41,992 bases of DNA from an uncultured Lachnospiraceae bacterium (lineage in GTDB: Bacteria; Bacillota; Clostridia; Lachnospirales; Lachnospiraceae): assembly GCA_902770965.1 (NCBI GenBank), contig CACXUY010000029.1:1-41992 (forward strand). Reading direction: 5' to 3'. Below, in pieces: positions 8,350 through 16,637 of this stretch (positions are counted from its first letter, which is position 1; each line of letters opens with the position of its first letter). Made by a program: the position numbers and the translations under genes. The notes beneath the pieces are model-generated. The model searched no databases and had not been told where the DNA came from. It saw only the letters and a list, made by a program, of their open reading frames with translations.

Positions 8350-9280
8350 AAAAATCTCTTTTCGAATTCTGTGAATAACTTTTAAGCAATCTTTCATCTA
8401 CGTGTTCCGTTTGAGGATTAAACCCCAGTCCAAGCACCATCTGTTTTACAATTATCTTAAGCCTTTTTACTCTATGGTCTTTTGACTTCGTTACTACTCT
8501 CATCACGTTCATCCCACATTTAGCTATGTAATAACAAAACCCTTTGATCCCCTCTTGTCTGTACAGATAATTGTCATTTCGGAACGCATAATGATATCTG
8601 TCAATCCTATCAATAGAGTCCTCGGCGATATTACTGCCTACGTTATTCTTCATTGCATGCACAATTATGCTTTTCCCAACGAGATAACATGGCATCTTCT
8701 TTCTGACTGATAATCTTCTGGTGAACTCCATATCGTCCCCCCAGATAAAGAATTCCTTTATGGGAAGGCCATGTTGCATAATGGTTGATGTCTTCAAAAA
8801 AAGAGAAACGAAGGTTGCCTGTTCTGCTCTAACAAGAGAGTATTTCAGAAGATGAATATCACTATAAAATGCCTTCAATAGTTTTGGCCTATTCATCCTG
8901 CATTCAGTTCCATCTTTCCATAGAGGAACAGAGCATAGCCACCCATATTCTCCACGCAGAATATCATTCGCTTCTAAGAGCCTCTCAAGGGCATCTGGAT
9001 TAGGAAATGTATCATCGTCCATCACCCAGACATACTCATACCCCCGAAGCACGGCCTCTTTCATGCCGATATTAAAGCCGCCTGCTCCTCCCATGTTTAT
9101 ATTCATTTTTATATGAATAATATTGGCGATCGAGTCAAGATATTCTGATGTTCCGTCATTGCTGTTATTGTCGACAACAAGAATATCGCAAGGAACAGTC
9201 TGCCGCAAAAGACGTAAAAGGCAGTCTTTTAACAGCTCTATTCTATTATATGTTACAACTACGGCACATACAGTGTTCAT
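8330..9280 (-). CDS. GT2-family glycosyltransferase (galactofuranosyl/rhamnosyl-transferase-like)
   Basis: A 316-residue GT-A enzyme beginning VCAVVVTYNRIELLKDC, with VVDNNSNDGT, the sequence INMGGAGGFNIGMKEA and the metal-binding VWVMDDDTFPNPDAL. The FFIWGDDMEFTRR motif later in the protein is typical of the GlfT2/WbbL-like subgroup, which adds galactofuranose or rhamnose. It has no membrane helix and should act on the cytoplasmic face. Its 3' end overlaps the Stealth gene by 20 bp. A GGAGG followed by a two-codon frame (ATG AAA TAA) precedes the start, leaving AAGG very close to the ATG; the initiation signal is therefore unusual. Substrate specificity is not determinable here. Confidence 0.88.
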   Translation of the reverse strand: MNTVCAVVVTYNRIELLKDCLLRLLRQTVPCDILVVDNNSNDGTSEYLDSIANIIHIKMNINMGGAGGFNIGMKEAVLRGYEYVWVMDDDTFPNPDALERLLEANDILRGEYGWLCSVPLWKDGTECRMNRPKLLKAFYSDIHLLKYSLVRAEQATFVSLFLKTSTIMQHGLPIKEFFIWGDDMEFTRRLSVRKKMPCYLVGKSIIVHAMKNNVGSNIAEDSIDRIDRYHYAFRNDNYLYRQEGIKGFCYYIAKCGMNVMRVVTKSKDHRVKRLKIIVKQMVLGLGFNPQTEHVDERLLKSYSQNSKRDFYERGTN

Positions 9281-9438
9281 ATCCTTATTTCATGCGCCTC
9301 CTTGACATATTATATTATCACACTCTATCAGTATTCTGCATCATAATTCTTATTAGCTAAGTAAAGACATTCCCAACACCCCATACAAAACATCCCATGC
9401 AAAACATCCCATAATCTTAGCGCTGTTAATCACTGCAG

Positions 9439-10212
9439 CTAAACGTCCAGAGATTTCTTAATGATTTTTCTTAATACAAACCGTGTTCCTTTTCTTAACC
9501 AATTCTCATTCTCCAAGAAGATGTAAGGGATATCTTTAAACCGTATTTTGTTTGTTGTGAGCCACACATCCATCAGCCTTTCTGCCACAAAGCCAAATAC
9601 CCTCTTGTCATTATCTGAGTAATCTGATATATCCAACCGTTTCTCCAGCTCAAACAGTATACCAAACAGCCATGTGCAGTAAGAGTCTAAAATATCACTC
9701 TTCATAATTAACATGTTAAAACGATGGCCTGTCGTTAGTTTCATGGCAGCGTCATATGCGCTGATATATTCCGGATGCCGTTCTGCAATGATTTCCCTCG
9801 TGATATCCAAATCTGCAGCATGGTGTGCATGCGCATACTGACTATAACTAGTCTCTATCCAGTAATTCCTCTTCACCGGCAGCAGCACATCGCATTCATC
9901 AAGCAAGGCAGATATCTGTTCGCCTGACAGTATATATCTCCTGTCCTTTGTCCATCTCCGCATTGCAAACTGCCTTCGATAATGAACCAATCCTATGTAC
10001 TCGGCATCAAGATTCTTCCAAGCCCAGTACAGACCGGTAAGTTCACAATAGTTGGTATTTTTACCCGAAATATTTACACCTGTATTGTCTGATTTAAATC
10101 TATTCCCCAATGCTGTTTTTCCCTCTGCACCAACCTGTAGCGGATAGTAAACCTCATCCTCCGGCATCCAATAGTTTTTATGGGTTGCCACCACAATCTT
10201 TATATTCTTCAT
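9439..10212 (-). CDS. DUF4422-family glycosyltransferase
   Basis: A 257-residue protein with features of the DUF4422 (capsular polysaccharide biosynthesis) family: N-terminal IKIVVATHKNYWMPEDEVY, then PLQVGAEGK, NYCELTGLYWAWKNL and YIGLVHYRRQF, and a C-terminal ERLMDVWLTTN segment. These proteins occur in surface glycan clusters and are treated as GT-A-like transferases. The gene lies between the GT2 gene and the initiating sugar transferase, with gaps of 158 and 90 bp on its sides. The family match is strong; the linkage it makes is unknown. Confidence 0.85.
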   Translation of the reverse strand: MKNIKIVVATHKNYWMPEDEVYYPLQVGAEGKTALGNRFKSDNTGVNISGKNTNYCELTGLYWAWKNLDAEYIGLVHYRRQFAMRRWTKDRRYILSGEQISALLDECDVLLPVKRNYWIETSYSQYAHAHHAADLDITREIIAERHPEYISAYDAAMKLTTGHRFNMLIMKSDILDSYCTWLFGILFELEKRLDISDYSDNDKRVFGFVAERLMDVWLTTNKIRFKDIPYIFLENENWLRKGTRFVLRKIIKKSLDV

Positions 10213-10302
10213 GATAACGACTTATTCCTATTAAGGCTCCTATCGTTGCAACCAAGTATCTGTTTTCAAATAGCCACGAAAGATTATTTGCTGTAATTAT
10301 TT

Positions 10303-11676
10303 TTATGCTCTCTTGCATTCCTTCCCAATCTGCTCAGAATTAATCATTGCTTTAGGAAATGTTTTGCACAGAATCTTCAGGTCAAGCCATATACTCCAAT
10401 GGTCAATGTACCAGAGATCCATTTCTATACGCTTCTGTATGCTTGTATCTCCCCTGTAACCATTCACCTGCGCCCATCCAGTTATTCCCGGCTTCACCTG
10501 GTGCTTGACCATATAAAGCGGGATCTCCTCGCGAAATTGTTCCACGAAATGGGGAAGTTCAGGCCTTGGGCCTACCAAGCTCATGTCCCCTCGGAGAACG
10601 TTCCAAAGCTGGGGAAGCTCGTCCAGGCTGGTCTTTCGAAGCAATGCCCCGAACGATGTACGCCGGTCATCCCGAACAGCGGACCATGCCGTGTCGGATT
10701 CATCGTTCACCCTCATACTGCGGAATTTCAGCATTTGGAATTCGCGCCGCCTATACCCCACGCGTGTCTGCCTGAACAGCACCGGCCCTGGGCTGGATAA
10801 TTTCACGCCTGCCGCAATGCCAAGCAGCAGCGGGCTGAGCAGAACAAGCCCCAATGCGCTGACAATGACATCAAATCCCCGTTTTACTATAGCCCAACCG
10901 ATATTTTCCAAACGATTTGCTCGCATGTCAATCAACTTGCTGTTCCCCACCGTCTCAATCACAGGATGCGTGGGTATGATATCATTATAGAAGGGCAGCA
11001 CCAGATATTTCACGCCATACTTTTCACACTCGGCAATTAATGGCACGATGTGTTGGTAATCCTCCGCTTCCAACGCTATTACCACCTCGTCAATATCCGT
11101 GCAAGCCAATATCTTCCTTAATGCCGCACTGTCACCTGGGTCTACGGTCTCGTCAATACGGATACCCAGCTCCCGTGCTTCTGCCACATCCAACGCATAC
11201 CGCCGTGCCAACGGGCCGCCGCCAATCACGGCTTCATGCTTGATGTTAAAGCCCTCAGCCCGCAATCGGTCTGCCATCAGCCGCATGCCGATGCACTTGC
11301 CTCCCAACAGCCCCAATGTGAGCACATAGAACAGCAGCAGTACGCCGCGGGAGAAATCCTCTAGCCGGAAGACGAAAAGCATCGCCGACGCACCTAGCGT
11401 GGCAGCTGAAACTGTTACAAACAGCGCCGCCAGCCGCCAGCCAAGGAGCCTCAGACGTTGGGTGTTATAAAACCCGGCAAGCATAAGCCCGAACACCAGC
11501 ACCACCGAATAAACTGCCGCCGCCGAAAGCATCTCCCGGCTGAGCGCAATGTTCCCCCTGTGGCCTCGAAAAACATACAGCCTAAGCCATGAAGCCATCA
11601 CATAGGCAACAAATACCAGCACAAAATCAATAAAAATATTCACGCGGTTCAGAAAGTTTTGGTTTCGCTTAATCAT
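10303..11676 (-). CDS. Polyprenyl-phosphate sugar-1-phosphate transferase (initiating enzyme, WbaP/WcaJ type)
   Basis: A 457-residue membrane enzyme that should start glycan assembly by moving a sugar-1-phosphate from UDP-sugar to undecaprenyl phosphate. The N-terminal half has about four membrane helices, then a Rossmann-like domain (EAVIGGGPLARRYALDVA). The C-terminal catalytic domain begins with the reentrant helix KRGFDVIVSALGLVLLSPL and has KFRSMRVNDE, KTSLDELPQLWNVLRGDM, LVGPRPELP and KPGITGWAQVNGYRG, the signatures of the bacterial sugar transferase family. AAGGAT lies about 10 nt before the ATG. Base composition here and in the next gene is richer in G+C than in the downstream transferases, suggesting a mosaic cluster. 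The sugar (glucose, galactose or a HexNAc) is undetermined. Confidence 0.93.
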   Translation of the reverse strand: MIKRNQNFLNRVNIFIDFVLVFVAYVMASWLRLYVFRGHRGNIALSREMLSAAAVYSVVLVFGLMLAGFYNTQRLRLLGWRLAALFVTVSAATLGASAMLFVFRLEDFSRGVLLLFYVLTLGLLGGKCIGMRLMADRLRAEGFNIKHEAVIGGGPLARRYALDVAEARELGIRIDETVDPGDSAALRKILACTDIDEVVIALEAEDYQHIVPLIAECEKYGVKYLVLPFYNDIIPTHPVIETVGNSKLIDMRANRLENIGWAIVKRGFDVIVSALGLVLLSPLLLGIAAGVKLSSPGPVLFRQTRVGYRRREFQMLKFRSMRVNDESDTAWSAVRDDRRTSFGALLRKTSLDELPQLWNVLRGDMSLVGPRPELPHFVEQFREEIPLYMVKHQVKPGITGWAQVNGYRGDTSIQKRIEMDLWYIDHWSIWLDLKILCKTFPKAMINSEQIGKECKRA

Positions 11677-11777
11677 CTATGCTTTCATCCTTAGTGTTTC
11701 TGTTTCCAAAGAATTATTATGCATCAGTTCTTGATAACAGTTGCATAGGCAACAGACTATATCTGAAGTCAATACCT

Positions 11778-13676
11778 TCATCCAGCCTCGACCCAGCGCA
11801 CATAGGTCTGCAAATTTCCATCCGCATCCCAGGCGGCAGTCAAGCATATGATCTTATCTCTATAATCTGTCGATTCATCATAGTCATAAATAATCCCATT
11901 TTTCTTGCTGAATTCATACCAGGTATTCCCCACCGCGCTTCGCCCCAACCCATAGGGTTCCGGTTTTGGCTGATCGGCGGGGACAAGGCGATATCTGTCT
12001 GCATCGTACCAGTACTCCCCCTCCTCTAGCAGCCACCCATGCATATAGTCTGCCTGAGCGGTCAGATCCGCACCTCGCATGGCCTGAAGATCTGCAAACT
12101 CATACAAATGTTCATCTTCGATGGCCATGAACGACCTTATTATGATTATCGCAATGAGCAACAGCGTTCCTGCGATGGCTATGATAGTGCGCTCCTTTCG
12201 CCTCTTATCCGAGAACAAAGCAGCAACCTCTGCCCGATTCGGACAAACCAGAGGTTCTTCCGCCTCTCCCACAGCCGTGGTCAAGCCCAGAAATATCCAG
12301 AGAAATGGTGCTGTGTTGAACACAGGGACGCCAAAGCTGGCAGATATTAGGTACCCTACACTCACGCCTGACACTGCCAGTACCATAGGGTCCAATCGTT
12401 TTATATTTCTGAAATGGTGTACCGCCAGACTCACCAAAGCAGACAAATACAGCAGCAGACCAGGGATACCTAGGTAGCCTGCGATTTGCAGGTATTCGTT
12501 GTGTGGCGCGTCGCTTTCGGTAATTGCATTGGCACCATAAAATCCTTCCGGTCCAAACCCAAAAATCGGCCGCTCACCGATGCGTTTAATCGTATCCATC
12601 CATTTCACAAAGCGCAGAGTGCCCGCTTGGGCGGCGGCTTCAGACCCAGTCGCAATGTTTTGAATATCAGTCCCCAGCTGGGCCACATTACCAGAAAGCG
12701 CCGAGCTTTGTTGTCCAATTCCCAGATAGTTGATCGCCGAGATGCCTATGAACACCAAGACAGGCAGCAAAGCAGCAAACCGTATGCGACTTCCGCTCAA
12801 ACCGTAGAACAGGTATATCACCGGAATTGCGACAACGACGGCGACATAGCAGCCAAAGGTATCGTTCACCAGCAAAGCCTGCACTAATACCCCTAGAGCA
12901 ATCAAGTATACACCCTTGATCCCTTTTTTCGCCTTTCTATCAAAGAGGTATAATCCTGCCAGAGCCATGATCCCCATGCACAGCACATAGCCAAAATGAT
13001 TAAACTGTATGAACACCACTGCCCGCTTCGAAGGCATGCACGCCCTTAGGAAGGCATTGCCTCCTTCTGCCATCAGCATTATGATGGCTGTCAGAACCGC
13101 CATAACGCTAAAACAGCGAAGAAGAGCCTTGCGCCGCGCCTCTGTGCGGATCATGGAGGCGCAAATAAAGACCGCACCATAAATCATGTAACTGAACAGG
13201 CCGTCGAAAAGCATGCTATTGCCGAAGAAAGCCCTGAGCAGGTCGTCCGACATAAGGCTGCAAACCAGCGCCCATACAAACAGTGAAAGCAATATGTAAA
13301 ACCAAGGGGATTTCTTTAGGCTATCCCTATCAGCAATTCTGCGCCAAGAAAACAGCACACATATCACAGCCCACGCTAACGTTATCAAGCCAAAAATAAC
13401 AAAAAGCTTACGATACGCATTTACAGGAAGTAAATAATTGATACCCAGATTATAGCTCTGCGCCGCTTCCTGGATGCTCTCATCCGAAAACAACCTCCCG
13501 GTTGCCCCCATAAACATGTTGAATACACTCATCAGTACAGGGAGGAAGCACCAGAACAGCAAAAATAAAAATGTTACGGATTCATAGCATTCCTGTAATA
13601 CTTTTCTCTCATTTACTTTTTTAGCCGTAATGATGCCATTTCTACTGTCTTTCATGGTTTGAATCTCTTCTTTCAT
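11778..13676 (-). CDS. O-antigen ligase/polymerase-like membrane protein (Wzy_C superfamily)
   Basis: A 632-residue protein with about twelve membrane helices and, between late helices, the stretch RPIFGFGPEGFYGANAIT followed by DAPHNEYLQIAGYLGIPG. This matches the PF04932 (WaaL/Wzy/PglL) loop with the conserved His-Asn-Glu. A C-terminal soluble part of about 130 residues (from about 500) is longer than in most members. It may polymerise the repeat unit or ligate the finished glycan to a surface acceptor. It is the first gene of the operon. Two starts are possible, 13676 and 13655; neither has a strong ribosome site, the second having a weak AAGAAGAG upstream. The family is clear, the choice between polymerase and ligase is not. 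Confidence 0.87.
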   Translation of the reverse strand: MKEEIQTMKDSRNGIITAKKVNERKVLQECYESVTFLFLLFWCFLPVLMSVFNMFMGATGRLFSDESIQEAAQSYNLGINYLLPVNAYRKLFVIFGLITLAWAVICVLFSWRRIADRDSLKKSPWFYILLSLFVWALVCSLMSDDLLRAFFGNSMLFDGLFSYMIYGAVFICASMIRTEARRKALLRCFSVMAVLTAIIMLMAEGGNAFLRACMPSKRAVVFIQFNHFGYVLCMGIMALAGLYLFDRKAKKGIKGVYLIALGVLVQALLVNDTFGCYVAVVVAIPVIYLFYGLSGSRIRFAALLPVLVFIGISAINYLGIGQQSSALSGNVAQLGTDIQNIATGSEAAAQAGTLRFVKWMDTIKRIGERPIFGFGPEGFYGANAITESDAPHNEYLQIAGYLGIPGLLLYLSALVSLAVHHFRNIKRLDPMVLAVSGVSVGYLISASFGVPVFNTAPFLWIFLGLTTAVGEAEEPLVCPNRAEVAALFSDKRRKERTIIAIAGTLLLIAIIIIRSFMAIEDEHLYEFADLQAMRGADLTAQADYMHGWLLEEGEYWYDADRYRLVPADQPKPEPYGLGRSAVGNTWYEFSKKNGIIYDYDESTDYRDKIICLTAAWDADGNLQTYVRWVEAG

Positions 13677-14263
13677 GGTTTAAATATCAAATAATTAATC
13701 TGGGAATTTTAACGATTTCTATGTTTGAAATTTCTTCTTTTTCTTATCTTTTACGATAACTAAAAGTATTAGCACGCCCAATAATACGACAATATTTGTC
13801 TTTTGGAAACCAAATGCCTTGTTCTAAAAAATATAGAAATAGCGGATGTTTAAATGTTAATCAAAGCTATTCGTTCGATATTTTCCACAACTCGTCATAA
13901 AAATACCGCTACCTTTACACAAAGAAACAAGAAAAACATTACACAAGAAAATACCTATTTTAAACCTCTCCAAGGTTACGAAGCTTCTCCATGAAACTGT
14001 TCATCATCACATAACATCACTGGGAAAAAGATACTTCTGACCGCAATATCATGACATGCAAACATACTAGATGGATTGATATCTGTAAGTAAAGTTGAAA
14101 TGTCCTAATTCCTATTGTCAATTCGGCAAGTCGTGATACAGAGAGCAGAGTCGTAACGATTAACTCTACTAATATCACATAATATTTATAACCCAAATGT
14201 GTTTCCAAATCAAGAAGAATATTAGATATATGACACTTCCCATTACCAATAGAGATATCAATA
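13677..14263. other. AT-rich intergenic region upstream of the polysaccharide operon
   Basis: About 590 bp with no convincing gene. A 91-codon minus-strand frame at 14017-14292 begins inside the pilA terminator hairpin, has no ribosome site and matches nothing I know, so it is not called. The region separates the pilA terminator from the first polysaccharide gene and must hold the operon promoter on the minus strand. Several loose -10/-35 pairs exist in the A/T-rich background, but none stands out. Confidence 0.5.
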
Positions 14264-14311
14264 ATCAAAAAAATAAAGGCTTTCATTTCCACTTGAGAAA
14301 TGAAAGCCTTT
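14264..14311 (-). terminator. Rho-independent terminator of pilA
   Basis: Arms at 14275-14289 and 14297-14311 form a perfect 15-bp stem (AAAGGCTTTCATTTC with its complement) around a 7-nt loop. On the minus strand the stem is followed by ATTTTTTG. It lies about 75 nt past the pilA stop codon and closes the pilus transcription unit. Confidence 0.9.
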
Positions 14312-14386
14312 CTGGTTTACGCGGCTACTATATATTCCCGGAATTACAGATGCCGACCTTATACCTTGAAAAATCCAATTGCGCTA

Positions 14387-14818
14387 TTAGCTAGTGAATC
14401 CCTTAAATCCAACATACTTAACAGCACCAGACTCGTACATAACCTCAATCTCAAGGTCGCGAACATTATCAGTAGTTTTGTATTTAACTACAGTGGGAAG
14501 AGCAGTGGTGTCAGCCTTACCATCGGTACCAGTACCCTTACCGATTGCCTGTCCACTTCCTTCCTTCAGACCGATGTTGTTGTTGGGATCATAGTAGTAA
14601 GCTGTAGCATCTTTCATCTTCTTTCCATCCTCACCGCCGGAGAGAGCAGCAACCTGGGCAGCAGCATAAGCGGAACGCAGGTTGGCAATATCGGTGGTCT
14701 CACGGGACTGCTCGAGACGGGTCGTGAAGACCGGGATAGCAATAGCTACGAGCACGGCGATGATAGCGACAACGATCAGGAGCTCGGCGAGCGTAAAGCC
14801 CTTATTATTCTTTTTCAT
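14387..14818 (-). CDS. pilA: Type IV major pilin / prepilin (PilA-like)
   Basis: A 143-residue prepilin. The short leader MKKNNKG is followed by the type III signal sequence FTLAELLIVVAIIAVLVAIA with Glu at mature position 5, so prepilin peptidase should cut between Gly7 and Phe8. The hydrophobic alpha1 helix continues into TTRLEQSRETTDIANLRSAY, and a Gly/Lys-rich variable C-terminal domain follows, without a cysteine pair. GGAGGT lies 9 nt before the ATG. It follows pilC after 168 bp and ends in a strong terminator. It is the only pilin seen in the window; minor pilins, prepilin peptidase and PilM/N/O homologues must lie elsewhere. A pseudopilin role cannot be excluded, but the retraction ATPase upstream favours a pilus. 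Confidence 0.93.
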   Translation of the reverse strand: MKKNNKGFTLAELLIVVAIIAVLVAIAIPVFTTRLEQSRETTDIANLRSAYAAAQVAALSGGEDGKKMKDATAYYYDPNNNIGLKEGSGQAIGKGTGTDGKADTTALPTVVKYKTTDNVRDLEIEVMYESGAVKYVGFKGFTS

Positions 14819-14880
14819 TTTTTCATTACCTCCATGTGTAACATTGATAATACTATGGATTAATATGATACTATTTTCCC

Positions 14881-14943
14881 CCCTGGGATTGCACTTCGGT
14901 GTATCAGGGAGGTTTTATCTTCAAGCGATCCGGGTATCGCTTA
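14881..14943 (-). promoter_or_regulatory. Two hairpins in the pilC-pilA gap
   Basis: In the 168-bp gap, arms AAGCGAT/ATCGCTT (14924-14943) form one small stem and CCCTG...CAGGG (14881-14909) another, closed by a CAC-CGAA-GTG tip. Neither is followed by a T-run on the minus strand, so they are not typical terminators. They may protect or process the mRNA so that pilA is expressed more than the upstream pilus genes. This is inferred from inverted repeats only. Confidence 0.4.
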
Positions 14944-14986
14944 AAAACCTTTACCAAAAATGCCAGTTATAAATCTCCATATGATA

Positions 14987-16198
14987 CTACATTACTGAGT
15001 ACATCGAGAACATGGCCATATACATAGCTATGACAATGAAACCAGCTACTACAGCCAGACCTACCAGCATGGCAGGTTCCAATTTTGCAAGAGCCGATGA
15101 GATCGCCATGTCAAGCTCCGTGTCATAATAGATTCCTATCGTTCTGAGCGTCTGTTCCATCTCGCCTGTCTCTTCACCGACACCCACCATGTCGACCAAT
15201 ATGTCCGGCATAACATCTGCTTCTCTGAGGCTGGCTCCCATGGCATGACCTTGTTCAAGCTTTGCTGTAATCTTACCCACTTCAGTACTTATAAAGTAGT
15301 TATCCAACGTCTTTGCTGTTATAGCCAGTGCTCTAGTCATAGTAAGACCAGATGCCAGCATAGTGGACAATGTATTGGCGAACTGTGCAGCGCAGTTTAA
15401 CTCTGATATGTTCCCTATGATGGGGATTTTCAACTGGATTTTAGCCAAATTCAGTTTCCCCTCATCAAGGCTCTCATACAGCTTATATGCTATGAAAAAC
15501 AAAACGGCTATGATAAGCATTGGAATCCATGCTTTTTTGAAGAAATTCGATATTGCAATAAGGAGCTGTGTTACGAGCGGCAATTCCGCATCATAACTTT
15601 CAAATATTTCTGTGAATGTTGGAACAACTTTGACCATCAATACTATAACGACCACAATTGCTATAACTAACACAAATATCGGATACGCCAACGCTCCTCT
15701 GACCTTAGCTCTCATCTTGTTCAACTTGTCAAAGTGCTCATGAACCGTCTCAAAAGCTTTGTCCAGGTTACCGCTTTCCTCACCTGCCCTAATCGTCTCA
15801 ATGAACGTTGACGGCAGGAATTTCTCGCCGTGATCCGCAAAGCTCGCGGCAAGACCGCGACCCGACTCGACATCATCAGCAACCTTCTGGAGCATCTTCT
15901 TCAACGTCTTATCGGTGGTCTTATCGGCTATCAGCTGCACCGTCCGCGCTATAGGAATGCCGGCGCTGACGATGATGGCGAACTGGCTGCACATGACAGT
16001 GAACGCTTTGGCATTCAGCCTGTTGCCACCGATCTCTATGTTCATGAGACCGGCATTTTCTTTTACTTCCGATATTTCCAGGAGTATCTTATAGGTCTGT
16101 TTGATTCGATCGACGGCATCGAGCTCGTTGTAGCCCTCCATGATGCCACTGACACGCTGTCCGTTGTTGGACAGGGCTGTGTACTTATAAGTTGCCAA
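14987..16198 (-). CDS. pilC: Type IV pilus inner-membrane platform protein PilC (GspF family)
   Basis: A 403-residue polytopic protein of the type II secretion F family. It begins ATYKYTALSNNGQRVSGIMEG, the typical start, and contains two homologous GspF domains: the first around FCSQ-like MCSQFAIIVSAGIPIARTVQ with GLAASFADHGEKFLP, the second around CAAQFANTLSTMLASGLTM with GVGEETGEMEQTL. Three membrane segments lie near residues 170-190, 215-235 and 375-400. It couples the PilB/PilT motors to pilin assembly. The start is TTG, with AAGGAAGTGAG before it; an overlapping ATG is out of frame. A promoter, a structured leader and a long 11-bp-period array lie upstream, so pilC-pilA can probably be transcribed apart from pilB-pilT. 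Confidence 0.95.
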   Translation of the reverse strand: MATYKYTALSNNGQRVSGIMEGYNELDAVDRIKQTYKILLEISEVKENAGLMNIEIGGNRLNAKAFTVMCSQFAIIVSAGIPIARTVQLIADKTTDKTLKKMLQKVADDVESGRGLAASFADHGEKFLPSTFIETIRAGEESGNLDKAFETVHEHFDKLNKMRAKVRGALAYPIFVLVIAIVVVIVLMVKVVPTFTEIFESYDAELPLVTQLLIAISNFFKKAWIPMLIIAVLFFIAYKLYESLDEGKLNLAKIQLKIPIIGNISELNCAAQFANTLSTMLASGLTMTRALAITAKTLDNYFISTEVGKITAKLEQGHAMGASLREADVMPDILVDMVGVGEETGEMEQTLRTIGIYYDTELDMAISSALAKLEPAMLVGLAVVAGFIVIAMYMAMFSMYSVM

Positions 16199-16245
16199 GC
16201 ATTCTCACTTCCTTCATAGTCATCATTGGCTCGTCTTGAGCATCG

Positions 16246-16315
16246 CCCACATAGCAAAATGCCGAGAAACTGTCATGATTTGTTAACAGCTATGAAGTGT
16301 TTATGACCATGTGGG
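16246..16315 (-). promoter_or_regulatory. Potentially structured 5' leader of pilC
   Basis: CCCACAT at 16246-16252 pairs with ATGTGGG at 16309-16315, enclosing about 56 nt with further short complementary pieces (GTCAT/ATGAC, CTGT/ACAG). The outer arm lies only a few nucleotides after the start point predicted from the upstream promoter, so the whole structure would be in the pilC leader RNA. I compared it by eye with the GEMM-I c-di-GMP riboswitch and did not find its conserved segments. Confidence 0.35.
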
Positions 16316-16326
16316 ATATCTGGTTT

Positions 16327-16355
16327 TCTATATTAATATATTCTATACATGCCAA
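16327..16355 (-). promoter_or_regulatory. Candidate sigma-70-type promoter for pilC-pilA
   Basis: On the minus strand TTGGCA (16350-16355) and TATAGA (16327-16332) are separated by exactly 17 bp. Transcription would start near 16320, leaving a leader of about 120 nt before the TTG start of pilC. The match is good, but the surroundings are A/T-rich. Confidence 0.6.
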
Positions 16356-16426
16356 CTAATAATACCGATTATGAAACACAAATAGGTATCTCATGCTGAA
16401 AATTTCACTTGTTCTACGAATCTCGG

Positions 16427-16558
16427 TTAAAACATAGTTCAAACATTATTCAAATATCGTTCAAGGAGAATTCAAAGCGTATTCAAAGGGATTTCAAAAA
16501 ACGTTCATTAAATATTCAATTATAATTCAAGAGCCTCTCAATCTCATTTAAAATGCTT
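16427..16558. repeat. Phased array of 11-bp direct repeats (core TTCAA), about 12 units
   Basis: On the plus strand TTCA occurs at 16438, 16449, 16460, 16471, 16482, 16493, 16504, 16515 and 16526: nine units at exactly 11-bp spacing. Eight have TTCAA and one TTCAT; the other six positions vary. Degenerate units continue the phase at 16427 (TTAAA), 16537 (CTCAA) and 16548 (TTAAA). All cores therefore face nearly the same side of the helix. The array fills most of the gap between pilT and the candidate pilC promoter, starting about 70 bp upstream of its -35 box. Such an arrangement suits cooperative binding of a tandem-site regulator; OmpR/PhoB-type regulators use direct repeats near one helical turn. 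No binding protein is identified. Confidence 0.85.
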
Positions 16559-16637
16559 TGTCACAAATGAAATAATAACGAACAAGTGAAATATTAACGG
16601 TATTTGAAAACGAATCAGAAAGGTGATTCAAGTATCG

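Noticed and set aside
10399-13000. Several plus-strand open frames of 100-135 codons opposite the sugar transferase and ligase genes
   Set aside because: They are shadows of well-supported minus-strand genes and show no domain or ribosome site.
14017-14292. 91-codon minus-strand open frame downstream of pilA
   Set aside because: It begins inside the pilA terminator hairpin, lacks a ribosome binding site and has no recognisable domain.
14819-16320. c-di-GMP (GEMM-I) riboswitch in pilus gene leaders
   Set aside because: Hairpins are present, but the conserved GEMM-I segments were not found by eye; a covariance-model search would be decisive.
16427-16558. Reading the 11-bp array as a simple microsatellite
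   Set aside because: Only the five-base core is conserved and the six intervening bases differ between units, unlike slippage-made repeats.
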